A stretch of 12,331 bases of DNA from Rhodobacteraceae bacterium UBA3069 (GTDB taxonomy: Bacteria > Pseudomonadota > Alphaproteobacteria > Rhodobacterales > Rhodobacteraceae), in contig DFBX01000070.1 in the NCBI GenBank assembly GCA_002366795.1, positions 30,896-43,226 on the forward strand. The letters run 5' to 3'. A program made the translations under genes and the position numbers. This document shows, in pieces, positions 1 to 5,774 of this stretch. Every line of letters starts with the position of its first letter. Position 1 is the stretch's first letter. Below the pieces are notes generated by a model. That model ran no database searches, was not told the origin of the DNA, and saw nothing but the letters and a program-made list of their open reading frames with translations.

Positions 1-48
1 GGGCTCTGACATAGGCGCTTTTTGCGGCTTGGGATAAATCTGCGCGCG

Positions 49-88
49 AAGGCAATTTCGCCTTTGATTCTGGTGGCTTGTAGCCACC
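49..88 (+). promoter_or_regulatory. Two tandem hairpins in the leader of the EF-hand gene
   Basis: Two short perfect inverted repeats lie just before the ribosome binding site of the gene at 106. The first pairs AAGGC (49-53) with GCCTT (60-64) around a 6-base loop. The second pairs GGTGGCT (72-78) with AGCCACC (82-88) around TGT. The second ends three bases before the GGAG at 92-95, so as RNA it could affect ribosome access; as DNA it could be an operator. No known riboswitch class is recognised. The pairing is seen directly; a regulatory role is inference. Confidence 0.35.
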
Positions 89-105
89 TTTGGAGTTCGC
101 TTCAC

Positions 106-342
106 ATGAAAAATACCGTTCTTATGCTGGGTCTCGCCCTGTCGGTGGCCGCTGCCGCGGCACATGCCGAAACCATGGTCGAGGACACCGATGGCACCGG
201 CACTTATTCCTACGAGGAAATGATGGTCGCCTATCCGGACATGACCGAAGACACCTTTGCCGAAATTGACACCGATGAAAGCGAAGACGTGACCGTGGAC
301 GAGCTGGCCGCCGCTATCGAAGCCGGCCTGATCGAAGGCTAA
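106..342 (+). CDS. Small exported EF-hand calcium-binding protein
   Basis: A 78-residue protein with an N-terminal signal peptide (about residues 1-21, hydrophobic core LMLGLALSVAAAAA, likely cut after AHA) and a very acidic mature part. Two canonical 12-residue EF-hand loops are visible. Loop 1 spans residues 27-38 with D27, D29, T31, T33, S35 and E38 as ligand positions. Loop 2 spans 55-66 with D55, D57, S59, D61, T63 and E66. It is therefore probably a periplasmic or secreted calcium-binding protein; its partner is unknown. The ATG at 106 is chosen because GGAG at 92-95 is well spaced and the signal peptide starts there; an upstream in-frame ATG at 22 would put an unlikely 28-residue extension ahead of it. 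It is a single-gene unit closed by the terminator at 383-411. Confidence 0.85.
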   Translation: MKNTVLMLGLALSVAAAAAHAETMVEDTDGTGTYSYEEMMVAYPDMTEDTFAEIDTDESEDVTVDELAAAIEAGLIEG

Positions 343-350
343 ACCGACCC

Positions 351-376
351 CTTGCCGCTAAGCCTCGTGCGGCAAG
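351..376. other. Stem-loop just after the EF-hand gene
   Basis: CTTGCCGC (351-358) pairs perfectly with GCGGCAAG (369-376) around a 10-base loop. It starts eight bases past the stop codon and has no T-tract, so it is not a terminator itself. It may protect the 3' end of the messenger RNA or help the terminator that follows. Confidence 0.4.
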
Positions 377-382
377 ACATGA

Positions 383-411
383 CCCCCGGCCCTATGGACC
401 GGGGGTTTTTT
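383..411 (+). terminator. Rho-independent terminator of the EF-hand gene
   Basis: CCCCCGG (383-389) pairs with CCGGGGG (399-405) around a 9-base loop and is followed at once by six T (406-411). On the minus strand no T-run follows the hairpin, so it should act only for plus-strand transcripts. Confidence 0.85.
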
Positions 412-433
412 GTTGTTTTGAGCGGTGCCCGAA

Positions 434-454
434 GGTGGGTTGCAAACCCACCCT
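434..454. repeat. REP-like hairpin downstream of serS
   Basis: GGTGGGTT (434-441) pairs with AACCCACC (445-452) around a 3-base loop, followed by CTAC. On the minus strand it reads GTAGGGTGGGTT and its complement, a form I recognise from short dispersed palindromes in many bacterial genomes. It lies eight bases past the serS stop. It could stabilise the serS messenger end, but no T-tract follows on the minus strand. Only one copy is in this window, so dispersed-repeat status is inference. Confidence 0.45.
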
Positions 455-460
455 ACGGGG

Positions 461-1750
461 TCAGGCCAGCGAGCCGTCGGCCAGAAGCCGGGTCTTGCCG
501 CGCAGGTAGGGGTGCAGGGCGGCTGGCAGGGTGATCGAACCATCGGCCTGCTGGCCGTTTTCCAGCACCGCGATCAGGCAGCGCCCCACGGCCAGGCCGG
601 ACCCGTTCAGCGTATGCACGAATTCCGGTTTGCCGCCTTCGGATTTGAACCGCGCGTTCATGCGCCGCGCCTGGAAATCGCCGCAGATCGAGACCGAGGA
701 AATTTCGCGGTAGTTGTCCTGACCGGGCAGCCAGACCTCCAGGTCATGGGTCTTGATCGCGCCAAATCCCATGTCGCCGGCGCACAGCACCACGGTGCGA
801 TAGGGCAGTTCCAGCTTTTCCAGAATCGCCTCGGCGCAGCCGGTCATGCGGTCGTGTTCGTCCATGGATTTGTCCGGATGGACAATCGACACCATTTCGA
901 CCTTTTCGAACTGGTGCTGGCGCAGCATTCCGGCGGTGTCGCGCCCCGCGCTGCCCGCTTCGGAGCGGAAGCACTGCGTATGCGCGACCATGCGGCGGGG
1001 CAGGGCGCTTTCGTCCACGGTTTCGCCATTGACGATATTGGTCAGCGTCACCTCGGCCGTGGGGACCAGCCACCAGCCTTCGCGGGTCTGATAGCTGTCC
1101 TCGCCGAACTTGGGCAGCTGGCCGGTGCCAAGCATCATCTCGTCGCGCACCAGAACCGGCGTCCATGTTTCGGACAGGCCGTGTTCCTCGGTGTGGGTGT
1201 CCAGCATGAACTGCGCCAGCGCGCGGTGGATGCGGGCCACGCCCCCCGTCAGCACCACAAAGCGCGAGCCGGACAGCTTGGCGGCCGTTTCAAAATCCAT
1301 GCCCGGCTGCACGCCAGTGATTTCGAAATGTTCCATGGGCTTGAAATCGAAGGCGCGGGGGGTGCCCCAGCGGCGGATTTCCACGTTGTCGTTTTCATCC
1401 GCGCCATCGGGCGCGTCGGGATGCGGCAGGTTGGGCAGGCCCATCAGCATGTCGGTCAACTGCTGGTCCAGCTCTTTCGCCTCGGTCTGCATGGCGGCCA
1501 CTTCGGCCTTCTTTTCGGACACCAGCGCGCGCAGCCGTTCGAATTCGGCCTCGTCGCCGCGGCCCTTGGCGGCGCCGACTTCCTTGCTGGCCTTGTTCTG
1601 TTCTGCCTGCGCGGTTTCGGCGGCGTGAATGCGGGCGCGGCGCGCCTCGTCCAGCTTCAGAATGGCGGGGGATTGCGGGGAAAGGCCGCGACGGGCCAAT
1701 GCGGCATCAAAGGCTTCGGGGTTGGTGCGGATGGCGCGGATGTCATGCAT
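461..1750 (-). CDS. serS: Seryl-tRNA synthetase
   Basis: A 429-residue cytoplasmic class II aminoacyl-tRNA synthetase that charges tRNA-Ser, and tRNA-Sec where present, with serine via seryl-adenylate. Residues about 30-105 are the charged, Ala-rich antiparallel coiled-coil arm that grips the long variable arm of tRNA-Ser. The catalytic core follows: TAEVTLTN at 231-238, motif 2 with FRSEAGSAGRDTAGMLRQHQ at 261-280, and motif 3 with NGSGLAVGR at 382-390 and ENGQQADGS at 397-405. Length is normal for the family. The ATG at 1750 gives the usual MHDIRAIRTNPEAF start and has GGGAGAAG upstream; the longer frame to 1786 adds 12 unlike residues. Its leader holds a CTTCG/CGAAG hairpin (1799-1810). 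At 353-358 it reads SVSICG, where I recall an Asn at the Ile position in many SerRS, a mild variation. It lies downstream of the glycosyltransferase-like gene with a gap of about 107 bases. Confidence 0.97.
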   Translation of the reverse strand: MHDIRAIRTNPEAFDAALARRGLSPQSPAILKLDEARRARIHAAETAQAEQNKASKEVGAAKGRGDEAEFERLRALVSEKKAEVAAMQTEAKELDQQLTDMLMGLPNLPHPDAPDGADENDNVEIRRWGTPRAFDFKPMEHFEITGVQPGMDFETAAKLSGSRFVVLTGGVARIHRALAQFMLDTHTEEHGLSETWTPVLVRDEMMLGTGQLPKFGEDSYQTREGWWLVPTAEVTLTNIVNGETVDESALPRRMVAHTQCFRSEAGSAGRDTAGMLRQHQFEKVEMVSIVHPDKSMDEHDRMTGCAEAILEKLELPYRTVVLCAGDMGFGAIKTHDLEVWLPGQDNYREISSVSICGDFQARRMNARFKSEGGKPEFVHTLNGSGLAVGRCLIAVLENGQQADGSITLPAALHPYLRGKTRLLADGSLA

Positions 1751-1857
1751 GGGCTTCTCCCTCGGACGCAAACATGCCCGCGCCATGGCGACGCGAGTCT
1801 TCGAGCGAAGCTTATGCCGGATTTTTTACCAAGGTGTAACCGGAGTTTTATGCCGGC

Positions 1858-2865
1858 TCAGCGCATCCAGAAGCCTTCTTTCTTGATGCGATTGCGGATC
1901 GCCTGTTCGCGGCGTGGCAGGTCGTTGCGATCGAACATGGCACGCACCTTGTCGCCGCGACCCTGATAGATCATTCGTTTCATCGGCTCGTACCCCTTCA
2001 GCACCTTCTTGATGCGGTTGTGGGATGTCACCTGTTCCACCACCTGCACCGCAAGGTCGGATTCGCGCGCGTATAGCAGGGGTAGCACGCGGTAATGGCA
2101 GGTTACGCTGCCATCCAGCAGCCCGTCCGGCAGGGTGTCGCGCCCGCCGCCAAGCGCATGGATGACCAGCGGCAGGGCGACCTGGTCCAGCCAGGGGTCG
2201 TATTCTTGCAGCAGGGTTTCCGGGGTCGGCTCGTTCTGGATCGCCAGCGCGTATTGCAGGAATTTTTCCCCGAAAACATGCGGGCATTCGTAGAAAAAGA
2301 AGCCCGCGTTGAAATACAGATATCTCTTCCAGTATTCGTCGGGCTGGGACAGGTCCAGCGAGCTGTCGTAATCCAACCCGAACTTGTCATAAAGCGACTT
2401 CCAGATCGCGCCATAGCCGGGGCCGTATAGTTCCAGCTTGGGCCATGTCCCCTCGCGCCGCATCGAGGCCGTGGGGCGGCTGAAATCGAAGGGCACTGCG
2501 GTCAGGTCGCCTGTGACAAGCGTGTCGGTGTCGAAAAACACGAACGGCGCGCCCTTGGGCAGGGCGGTCAGGCATTCGATCTTGTTGCCATAAGGATAGC
2601 GCGCCCCGAAATGGCGCGATTCGAAGGGCAGGATTTCGGCCCCCAGTTCCGCCAGCAGGTCCAGCACGCCGTCATTGCGGATCGACGGGTCGTGATTGCC
2701 CCATTGCGGGCCGGGCTGCGGAACGGCGACAAACAGGCGGCCCGCGAAATCGGGGGAACTGGCACGCAAGGACGCGGCAAATACAACGGCCTCGTACATC
2801 AGCCGGCCTTGTTGGCCGACGATCACGATGTTGAACGGTTGTGTGCTGCCGCTTTGCTTTGCCAT
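1858..2865 (-). CDS. GT-A-fold glycosyltransferase-like protein
   Basis: A 335-residue soluble protein with no signal peptide or membrane segment. It opens with a beta strand typical of nucleotide-sugar transferases (FNIVIVG, residues 11-17). It then has the YGNKIECL segment (92-99) and the strand VFFDTDTLVTGDL (109-121), in which D112-x-D114 is the DxD motif that binds metal and sugar nucleotide in GT-A enzymes such as family GT8. Further on are NAGFFFYE and a basic C-terminus ending in GFWMR. The sugar donor and acceptor cannot be read from the sequence. It is not part of a polysaccharide cluster here; its neighbours are serS and tRNA-Tyr. The start is supported by a GAGGGCGAG purine stretch just upstream and a promoter candidate at 2910-2938. 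A conserved uncharacterised family with the same fold is the alternative. Confidence 0.7.
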   Translation of the reverse strand: MAKQSGSTQPFNIVIVGQQGRLMYEAVVFAASLRASSPDFAGRLFVAVPQPGPQWGNHDPSIRNDGVLDLLAELGAEILPFESRHFGARYPYGNKIECLTALPKGAPFVFFDTDTLVTGDLTAVPFDFSRPTASMRREGTWPKLELYGPGYGAIWKSLYDKFGLDYDSSLDLSQPDEYWKRYLYFNAGFFFYECPHVFGEKFLQYALAIQNEPTPETLLQEYDPWLDQVALPLVIHALGGGRDTLPDGLLDGSVTCHYRVLPLLYARESDLAVQVVEQVTSHNRIKKVLKGYEPMKRMIYQGRGDKVRAMFDRNDLPRREQAIRNRIKKEGFWMR

Positions 2866-2909
2866 ACTCGCCCTCGGTCCCTGTGGGGTTTTTCCGCCAC
2901 TATTCCGAT

Positions 2910-2938
2910 ACTATAGGGCGTTTCACGCTTGGCGTGAA
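2910..2938 (-). promoter_or_regulatory. Promoter with overlapping palindrome before the glycosyltransferase-like gene
   Basis: On the minus strand TTCACG (2938-2933), a 17-base spacer and TATAGT (2915-2910) form a good sigma-70-type promoter about 45 bases from the start codon at 2865. The -35 box lies inside a perfect inverted repeat, TTCACGC (2922-2928) / GCGTGAA (2932-2938) with a 3-base centre. That position suggests an operator for an unknown dimeric regulator. Boxes and palindrome are seen; function is inference. Confidence 0.5.
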
Positions 2939-3020
2939 CGGGCGTTTTGAGCGGCACAGCAAATGCGTCTTGACGGCGGGTGAAAGCGTTGCGGATGGGC
3001 CGCGCATGAAGAAGGGAAAG

Positions 3021-3104
3021 TGGTGGGCGACCCTGGAATCGAACCAGGCGTGCGTCTCCGCGAGGGAGTTACAGTCCCCTGCCACACCTTGCGGCCTGTC
3101 GCCC
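3021..3104 (-). tRNA. tRNA-Tyr (anticodon GTA)
   Basis: An 84-base class II tRNA read on the minus strand from 3104 to 3021. The acceptor stem GGGCGAC pairs with GTCGCCC, followed by discriminator A (3024) and an encoded CCA (3023-3021). The anticodon arm has a CTGTAAC loop with GTA at 3072-3070. The 14-base variable region contains a GCG/CGC stem as expected for bacterial tRNA-Tyr. The T-arm is CCTGG-TTCGATT-CCAGG. The D-stem is only GCC/GGC, and position 8 reads A rather than the usual U, with C at about position 14, so the D-arm core is unusual. A promoter candidate lies at 3185-3213. No clear terminator follows on the minus strand; the next minus-strand gene starts at 2865. Confidence 0.93.
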
Positions 3105-3184
3105 ACTTTCCGCCAATGGCCCGAAGGCCCGGCTTGGCTGTCCGGCGGGGGGGCGCGTGCGCCATGCCCGGTCGGGTGAGGGGG

Positions 3185-3213
3185 TGATTACTAAGTGCGC
3201 AAATGGGCGTCAA
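3185..3213 (-). promoter_or_regulatory. Candidate promoter for tRNA-Tyr
   Basis: On the minus strand TTGACG (3213-3208) is a near-consensus -35 box. Seventeen bases on is TAATCA (3190-3185), a weak -10; an overlapping TAGTAA (3193-3188) is the alternative with a 14-base spacer. The predicted start would leave a leader of about 75 bases before the tRNA. Confidence rests mainly on the -35 box and position. Confidence 0.4.
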
Positions 3214-3241
3214 CAGGAAAATCCGTGTGAATGGCGGCTAG

Positions 3242-3270
3242 TTGTGCTGCGGGCCGGGTCACGGTAAAGC
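3242..3270 (+). promoter_or_regulatory. Candidate promoter for the rRNA methyltransferase gene
   Basis: TTGTGC (3242-3247), a 17-base spacer and TAAAGC (3265-3270) lie about 30 bases before the start codon at 3301. Each box matches consensus at three of six positions, which is ordinary for this GC-rich group. It is back-to-back with the tRNA promoter. Confidence 0.35.
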
Positions 3271-3300
3271 CATGCCCTGTCTGGCAAGGAAGGCGAGCGC

Positions 3301-4086
3301 ATGAAAAAGCCGAAATGGGTCGTTGAAAAAGAACAGCAGAAACGGGCGTCAGCGGCGGAAACCGTCTGGCTGTTCGGGTTGCACGCCGTGCGCGATGCGC
3401 TGCTGAACCCCGCGCGGCAAAGGCTGCGGCTGATCGTGACGCTGAACGCGCAGGCCAAGCTGGCCGATGCCATCGCCGAAAGCGGGATGGAGCCCGAAGT
3501 GGTGGACCCGCGCAAATTCACCGCGCCGCTGGACCCGCAATCGGTGCATCAGGGCGCGGCGCTGGAAGTGAAACCGCTGGATTGGGGCCGCTTGGAGGAT
3601 GTCTGCGTCGGCCATCCTGACCGCGTGCCGCGCGTGGTTCTGCTGGACCGCGTGACCGACCCGCATAACGTGGGGGCGATTCTGCGCTCGGCCGAGGTGT
3701 TTGGCGCATGTGCCGTGATCGGCACGCGCCACCATTCGGCGCCGGAAACCGGGGCTTTGGCGAAAACCGCGTCGGGGGCGCTGGAACGCCAGCCTTACCT
3801 GCGGGTCCGCAACCTGGCCGAAGCGATGGAGAGCCTGAAGGCGATGGGATACATCGTTCTGGGTCTGGATGGCACCGCCGAGCAGACCATCGAACAGGCG
3901 CTGGAGGGCCGCAAGGACCGCCCCGTGGCGCTGGTCATGGGGGCCGAGGGACCGGGCTTGCGCGAAAAAACGCGGCAAATCTGCGACCAATTGGTCAAAA
4001 TCGCCTTTGCGGGCGAATTTGGCTCGCTCAACGTCTCCAACGCCGCCGCCGTGGCTCTATATGCATCTATGGGGAAAGAAGGATAA
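3301..4086 (+). CDS. rlmB: 23S rRNA 2'-O-ribose methyltransferase, SpoU/TrmH family (RlmB type)
   Basis: A 261-residue cytoplasmic SAM-dependent RNA methyltransferase with the trefoil-knot SPOUT fold. Residues about 22-90 form the small L30e-like substrate-binding domain (LFGLHAVRDAL to VHQGAALEV). The catalytic domain then shows the three SpoU motifs: motif 1 DPHNVGAILRSAEVFG (120-135, with N123 and R129), motif 2 LVMGAEGPGL (211-220, E216), and motif 3 SLNVSNAAAVALY (242-254). The N-terminal domain and length fit RlmB, which methylates G2251 (E. coli numbering) in the 23S peptidyl-transferase P-loop. A different rRNA or tRNA target within the family cannot be excluded. The start has AAGGAAGG just upstream. 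The stop is followed three bases later by the GTG of the zinc-ribbon gene, so the two are probably co-translated. Confidence 0.88.
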   Translation: MKKPKWVVEKEQQKRASAAETVWLFGLHAVRDALLNPARQRLRLIVTLNAQAKLADAIAESGMEPEVVDPRKFTAPLDPQSVHQGAALEVKPLDWGRLEDVCVGHPDRVPRVVLLDRVTDPHNVGAILRSAEVFGACAVIGTRHHSAPETGALAKTASGALERQPYLRVRNLAEAMESLKAMGYIVLGLDGTAEQTIEQALEGRKDRPVALVMGAEGPGLREKTRQICDQLVKIAFAGEFGSLNVSNAAAVALYASMGKEG

Positions 4087-4089
4087 CAC

Positions 4090-4402
4090 GTGCCAGAATA
4101 CGACCCGACCCATGGCGAGAAGATAGCCACGTGCTGCTATTGCGGCAGCCGTGCCGCGCTGGTGCTGAAGGGGGGGGGACCGGCACGAATTGTCCTGTTC
4201 GCGCTGCGGCGCGCCGTTGCATGACCTGAAACAGATGCCCGTGCGCGAGCTGCATTACGGCACGGGCAAGGTGCCAAAGGTCAAGAAACGGATGCCCAAG
4301 CCGAAGTTTGAGACGCGCGAGAATATTCTGAAGAACCGCCCGGTTCGGAAGAAAAAGAAGAAAAGCATCGGCCGTCTGGCCATCGAAGACCTGTTCGATT
4401 AG
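4090..4402 (+). CDS. Small zinc-ribbon protein, frame broken at a 9-G run
   Basis: Two overlapping frames together make one protein of about 103 residues. From GTG 4090 the first frame reads MPEYDPTHGEKIATCCYCGSR and meets a run of nine G at 4170-4178; left alone it stops at TGA 4222-4224 after 44 codons. The second frame takes over just after the run with DRHELSCSRCGAPLHDLK and runs to 4402. Dropping one G joins them as KGGDRHE, giving CX2C (C15, C18), 17 residues, CX2C (C36, C39), a complete zinc ribbon, then a very basic tail with KKKKK. The continuity of the domain shows one ancestral gene. The break is a homopolymer sequencing error, a real mutation, or slippage at the G tract. GAAGGA at 4078-4083, inside the end of rlmB, supports the GTG. 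A nucleic-acid or ribosome role is suggested only by the ribbon, the basic tail and the neighbour. If the break is real, only 4190-4402 (TTG start, half a ribbon) could be made. Confidence 0.7.
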
Positions 4403-4453
4403 GGGGCGTTTCGGCAAAAAACTGCCGAGATTCGTCAACACTCTCTTCACGGA

Positions 4454-4591
4454 TATATTACATCCTCTTTTTTCATGGGGATCCGTCCCTATCTTTCATG
4501 CAGAGGCGCGGGACCGGAACTCCCGCGTTTCATTCACTGTCCCTCGTTCCGTACCTGGCGCCTGAAGCTCCCCGCTTCGGGCGCTTTTTTT
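4454..4591 (+). ncRNA. Possible small RNA gene between two protein genes
   Basis: The 245-base gap 4403-4647 is not empty. An AT-rich patch with TATATT (4454-4459, five of six to the -10 consensus; the -35 TTCGTC at 4431 is poor) could start a transcript near 4466. Downstream are CCTCT (4464-4468) facing AGAGG (4502-4506), a perfect hairpin CGCGGGA (4507-4513) / TCCCGCG (4521-4527), and the strong terminator at 4558-4591. No open frame with a ribosome binding site fits. This makes a plausible RNA of about 125 bases; the alternative is that it is just the 3' UTR of the rlmB transcript. No known RNA family is recognised. Confidence 0.3.
4558..4591 (+). terminator. Strong Rho-independent terminator
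   Basis: GCGCCTGAAGC (4558-4568) pairs with GCTTCGGGCGC (4574-4584) over 11 pairs with one T-G wobble and a 5-base loop, followed by seven T (4585-4591). It ends either the rlmB-zinc-ribbon transcript, 156 bases after the stop codon, or a separate small RNA. Confidence 0.88.
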
Positions 4592-4647
4592 GCTAAAGGG
4601 TCACGACAGCCGATTGCGCCGGATTGCAGCTGCGCTAGGGTCGGGAC

Positions 4648-5121
4648 ATGAGCTTGCATTATTCCGATGACTTCCTGAAGGACGTGCTGAAACGCTGCCG
4701 CCGTGTTGCGGTGGTGGGCGTGTCGCTGAACCCCGTGCGCCCCAGCTATTACGTGGCGCGCTACCTGGCGCTGAAAGGATACACCGTGATCCCGGTGAAC
4801 CCGATGCACGCGGGCGCGCCATTGTTCGGGCAAAAGGTGATCGGCAGCCTGTCCGAGATCGAGGGCGGGGTGGACATGGTGGATGTCTTCCGCCGGTCCG
4901 AACATGTCGGCCCGATCATCGAGGAGGCGCTGGAGGCTTTCCAAGCGTTGAAATGTGTCTGGATGCAGATCGGTGTGGTGAACGAAGAGGCGGCGGCCTT
5001 GGCCGAGGCGCGGGGCGTGGACGTGATCATGGATCGTTGCCCCAAGATCGAATACCAGCGCCTGTTCGGAGAGCTGCGCATGGGCGGGTTCAACACCGGC
5101 GTGATCTCGTCCAAGTTGTGA
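4648..5121 (+). CDS. CoA-binding domain protein (YccU-like)
   Basis: A 157-residue cytoplasmic protein made almost wholly of one Rossmann-like CoA-binding domain. The first strand and glycine loop are RVAVVGVSLNPVRPSYYV (residues 19-36), followed by GYTVIPVNP (44-52) and a GVDMVDVFR segment. The C-terminal MDRCPKIEYQRL is a hallmark of this single-domain family. The fold is the same as the CoA/NAD-binding part of succinyl-CoA synthetase alpha, but the ligase parts are absent, so no reaction can be assigned. The ATG at 4648 follows a short purine stretch, GGGTCGGGA. TTGCGC and TAGGGT with a 16-base spacer just upstream could be a promoter, in which case the leader would be very short. The strong terminator before it suggests it is transcribed alone. 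Confidence 0.85.
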   Translation: MSLHYSDDFLKDVLKRCRRVAVVGVSLNPVRPSYYVARYLALKGYTVIPVNPMHAGAPLFGQKVIGSLSEIEGGVDMVDVFRRSEHVGPIIEEALEAFQALKCVWMQIGVVNEEAAALAEARGVDVIMDRCPKIEYQRLFGELRMGGFNTGVISSKL

Positions 5122-5130
5122 GGAACGGGC

Positions 5131-5160
5131 GGCGCTGTTCCGGCTGTGCCGGAAGACGCC
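5131..5160. other. Stem-loop between convergent genes
   Basis: GGCG (5131-5134) with CGCC (5157-5160) and TTCCGG (5138-5143) with CCGGAA (5149-5154) form a two-part hairpin between the convergent ends of the CoA-binding gene and the Dabb gene. No T-run follows on either strand, so it is at best a weak or Rho-assisted terminator. Confidence 0.35.
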
Positions 5161-5181
5161 CCACCCGCCCTCCCATAGGGA

Positions 5182-5469
5182 TCAGGCGGGAAAATCCGCG
5201 GCAAAGCGGCGATCACGCAGGGGGCGAACGATGTCGATGGATTGCTGGTAAAGCGGGTGCGCCTTGTAGGCGGCCAGCGCGGCTTCGTCCTTGAATTCCG
5301 CATAGACGACCAGATCGACGCGGGCCTCGGCCAGCGGATCGGTGTTCAGGTTCCGGCCGACTTCGAAATGATCGGCATGGGGGATACCTTGCAGGATCAT
5401 CAGCCCGTCGTGGATGCGTTCGATATCCGCCGGATTCTTGGCCGAAAAGAACACCGTGTGACGGATCAC
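5182..5469 (-). CDS. Dabb (stress-responsive A/B barrel) domain protein
   Basis: A 95-residue cytoplasmic protein consisting of one Dabb domain, a dimeric ferredoxin-like alpha/beta barrel. It starts IRHTVFF (residues 2-8) with the usual His on the first strand, has a central HFEVGRN (43-49), a strand DLVVYAEFKDEAALAAY (61-77), and an HPLYQQ helix. Members range from stress-induced proteins of unknown role to small cyclases, so no reaction is assigned. The GTG start at 5469 overlaps the hisE stop as GTGA, a four-base overlap that implies translational coupling and the same transcript as hisFE. It is the last gene of that minus-strand unit. Upstream in-frame codons overlap hisE and do not look like this family. 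Confidence 0.82.
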   Translation of the reverse strand: MIRHTVFFSAKNPADIERIHDGLMILQGIPHADHFEVGRNLNTDPLAEARVDLVVYAEFKDEAALAAYKAHPLYQQSIDIVRPLRDRRFAADFPA

Positions 5470-5774
5470 TTGCGCGCGGCCTTTTCTGCCAGGCCCGACT
5501 GGCCCTGGCGCGCGGCCAGAACATCCATCACCGCCGACAGGGGAACGTTCCGCGATTTCAGCATGACCAGCAGGTGAAATAGTACGTCGGCGGCTTCGGA
5601 TGTCAGTTTCCCGGGGTCGTTCTTGATCGCTTCGATGATGGCCTCCACGGCCTCTTCCCCGAATTTCTCCGCGCATTTTTCTGGGCCCTTGGCCAGCAGT
5701 TTGGCGGTCCAGCTTTCGTCGGGCGAAGCGTCGGCGCGGGCGCTTACGATCTGTTCCAACTCTTCCAGGGTCAT
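5466..5774 (-). CDS. hisE: Phosphoribosyl-ATP pyrophosphatase
   Basis: A 102-residue cytoplasmic all-alpha MazG-like enzyme that hydrolyses phosphoribosyl-ATP to phosphoribosyl-AMP and pyrophosphate, the second step of histidine synthesis. Visible hallmarks are the metal-binding helix KCAEKFGEEAVEAIIEA (33-49) and SEAADVLFHLLVML (59-72). It is the stand-alone HisE form, not fused to HisI as in enterobacteria; no hisI is in this window. Its ATG overlaps the hisF stop by four bases (ATGA, 5771-5774) and its own stop overlaps the GTG of the Dabb gene, so hisF, hisE and the Dabb gene form a tightly coupled unit. Confidence 0.95.
   Translation of the reverse strand: MTLEELEQIVSARADASPDESWTAKLLAKGPEKCAEKFGEEAVEAIIEAIKNDPGKLTSEAADVLFHLLVMLKSRNVPLSAVMDVLAARQGQSGLAEKAARK

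Noticed and set aside
1812..1856. TTATGCCGG present twice (1812-1820 and 1848-1856)
   Set aside because: A 9-base direct repeat between serS and the glycosyltransferase-like gene; too short and without further structure to call a site.
425..1966. 513-codon open frame on the plus strand across serS
   Set aside because: It lies antisense to a complete seryl-tRNA synthetase with all motifs. Its translation is His/Gln/Gly-rich low-complexity text typical of GC-rich shadow frames, with no ribosome binding site.
4411..4428. TCGGCA/TGCCGA hairpin after the zinc-ribbon gene as a terminator
   Set aside because: The stem is only six pairs and no T-run follows; the real terminator is at 4558-4591.
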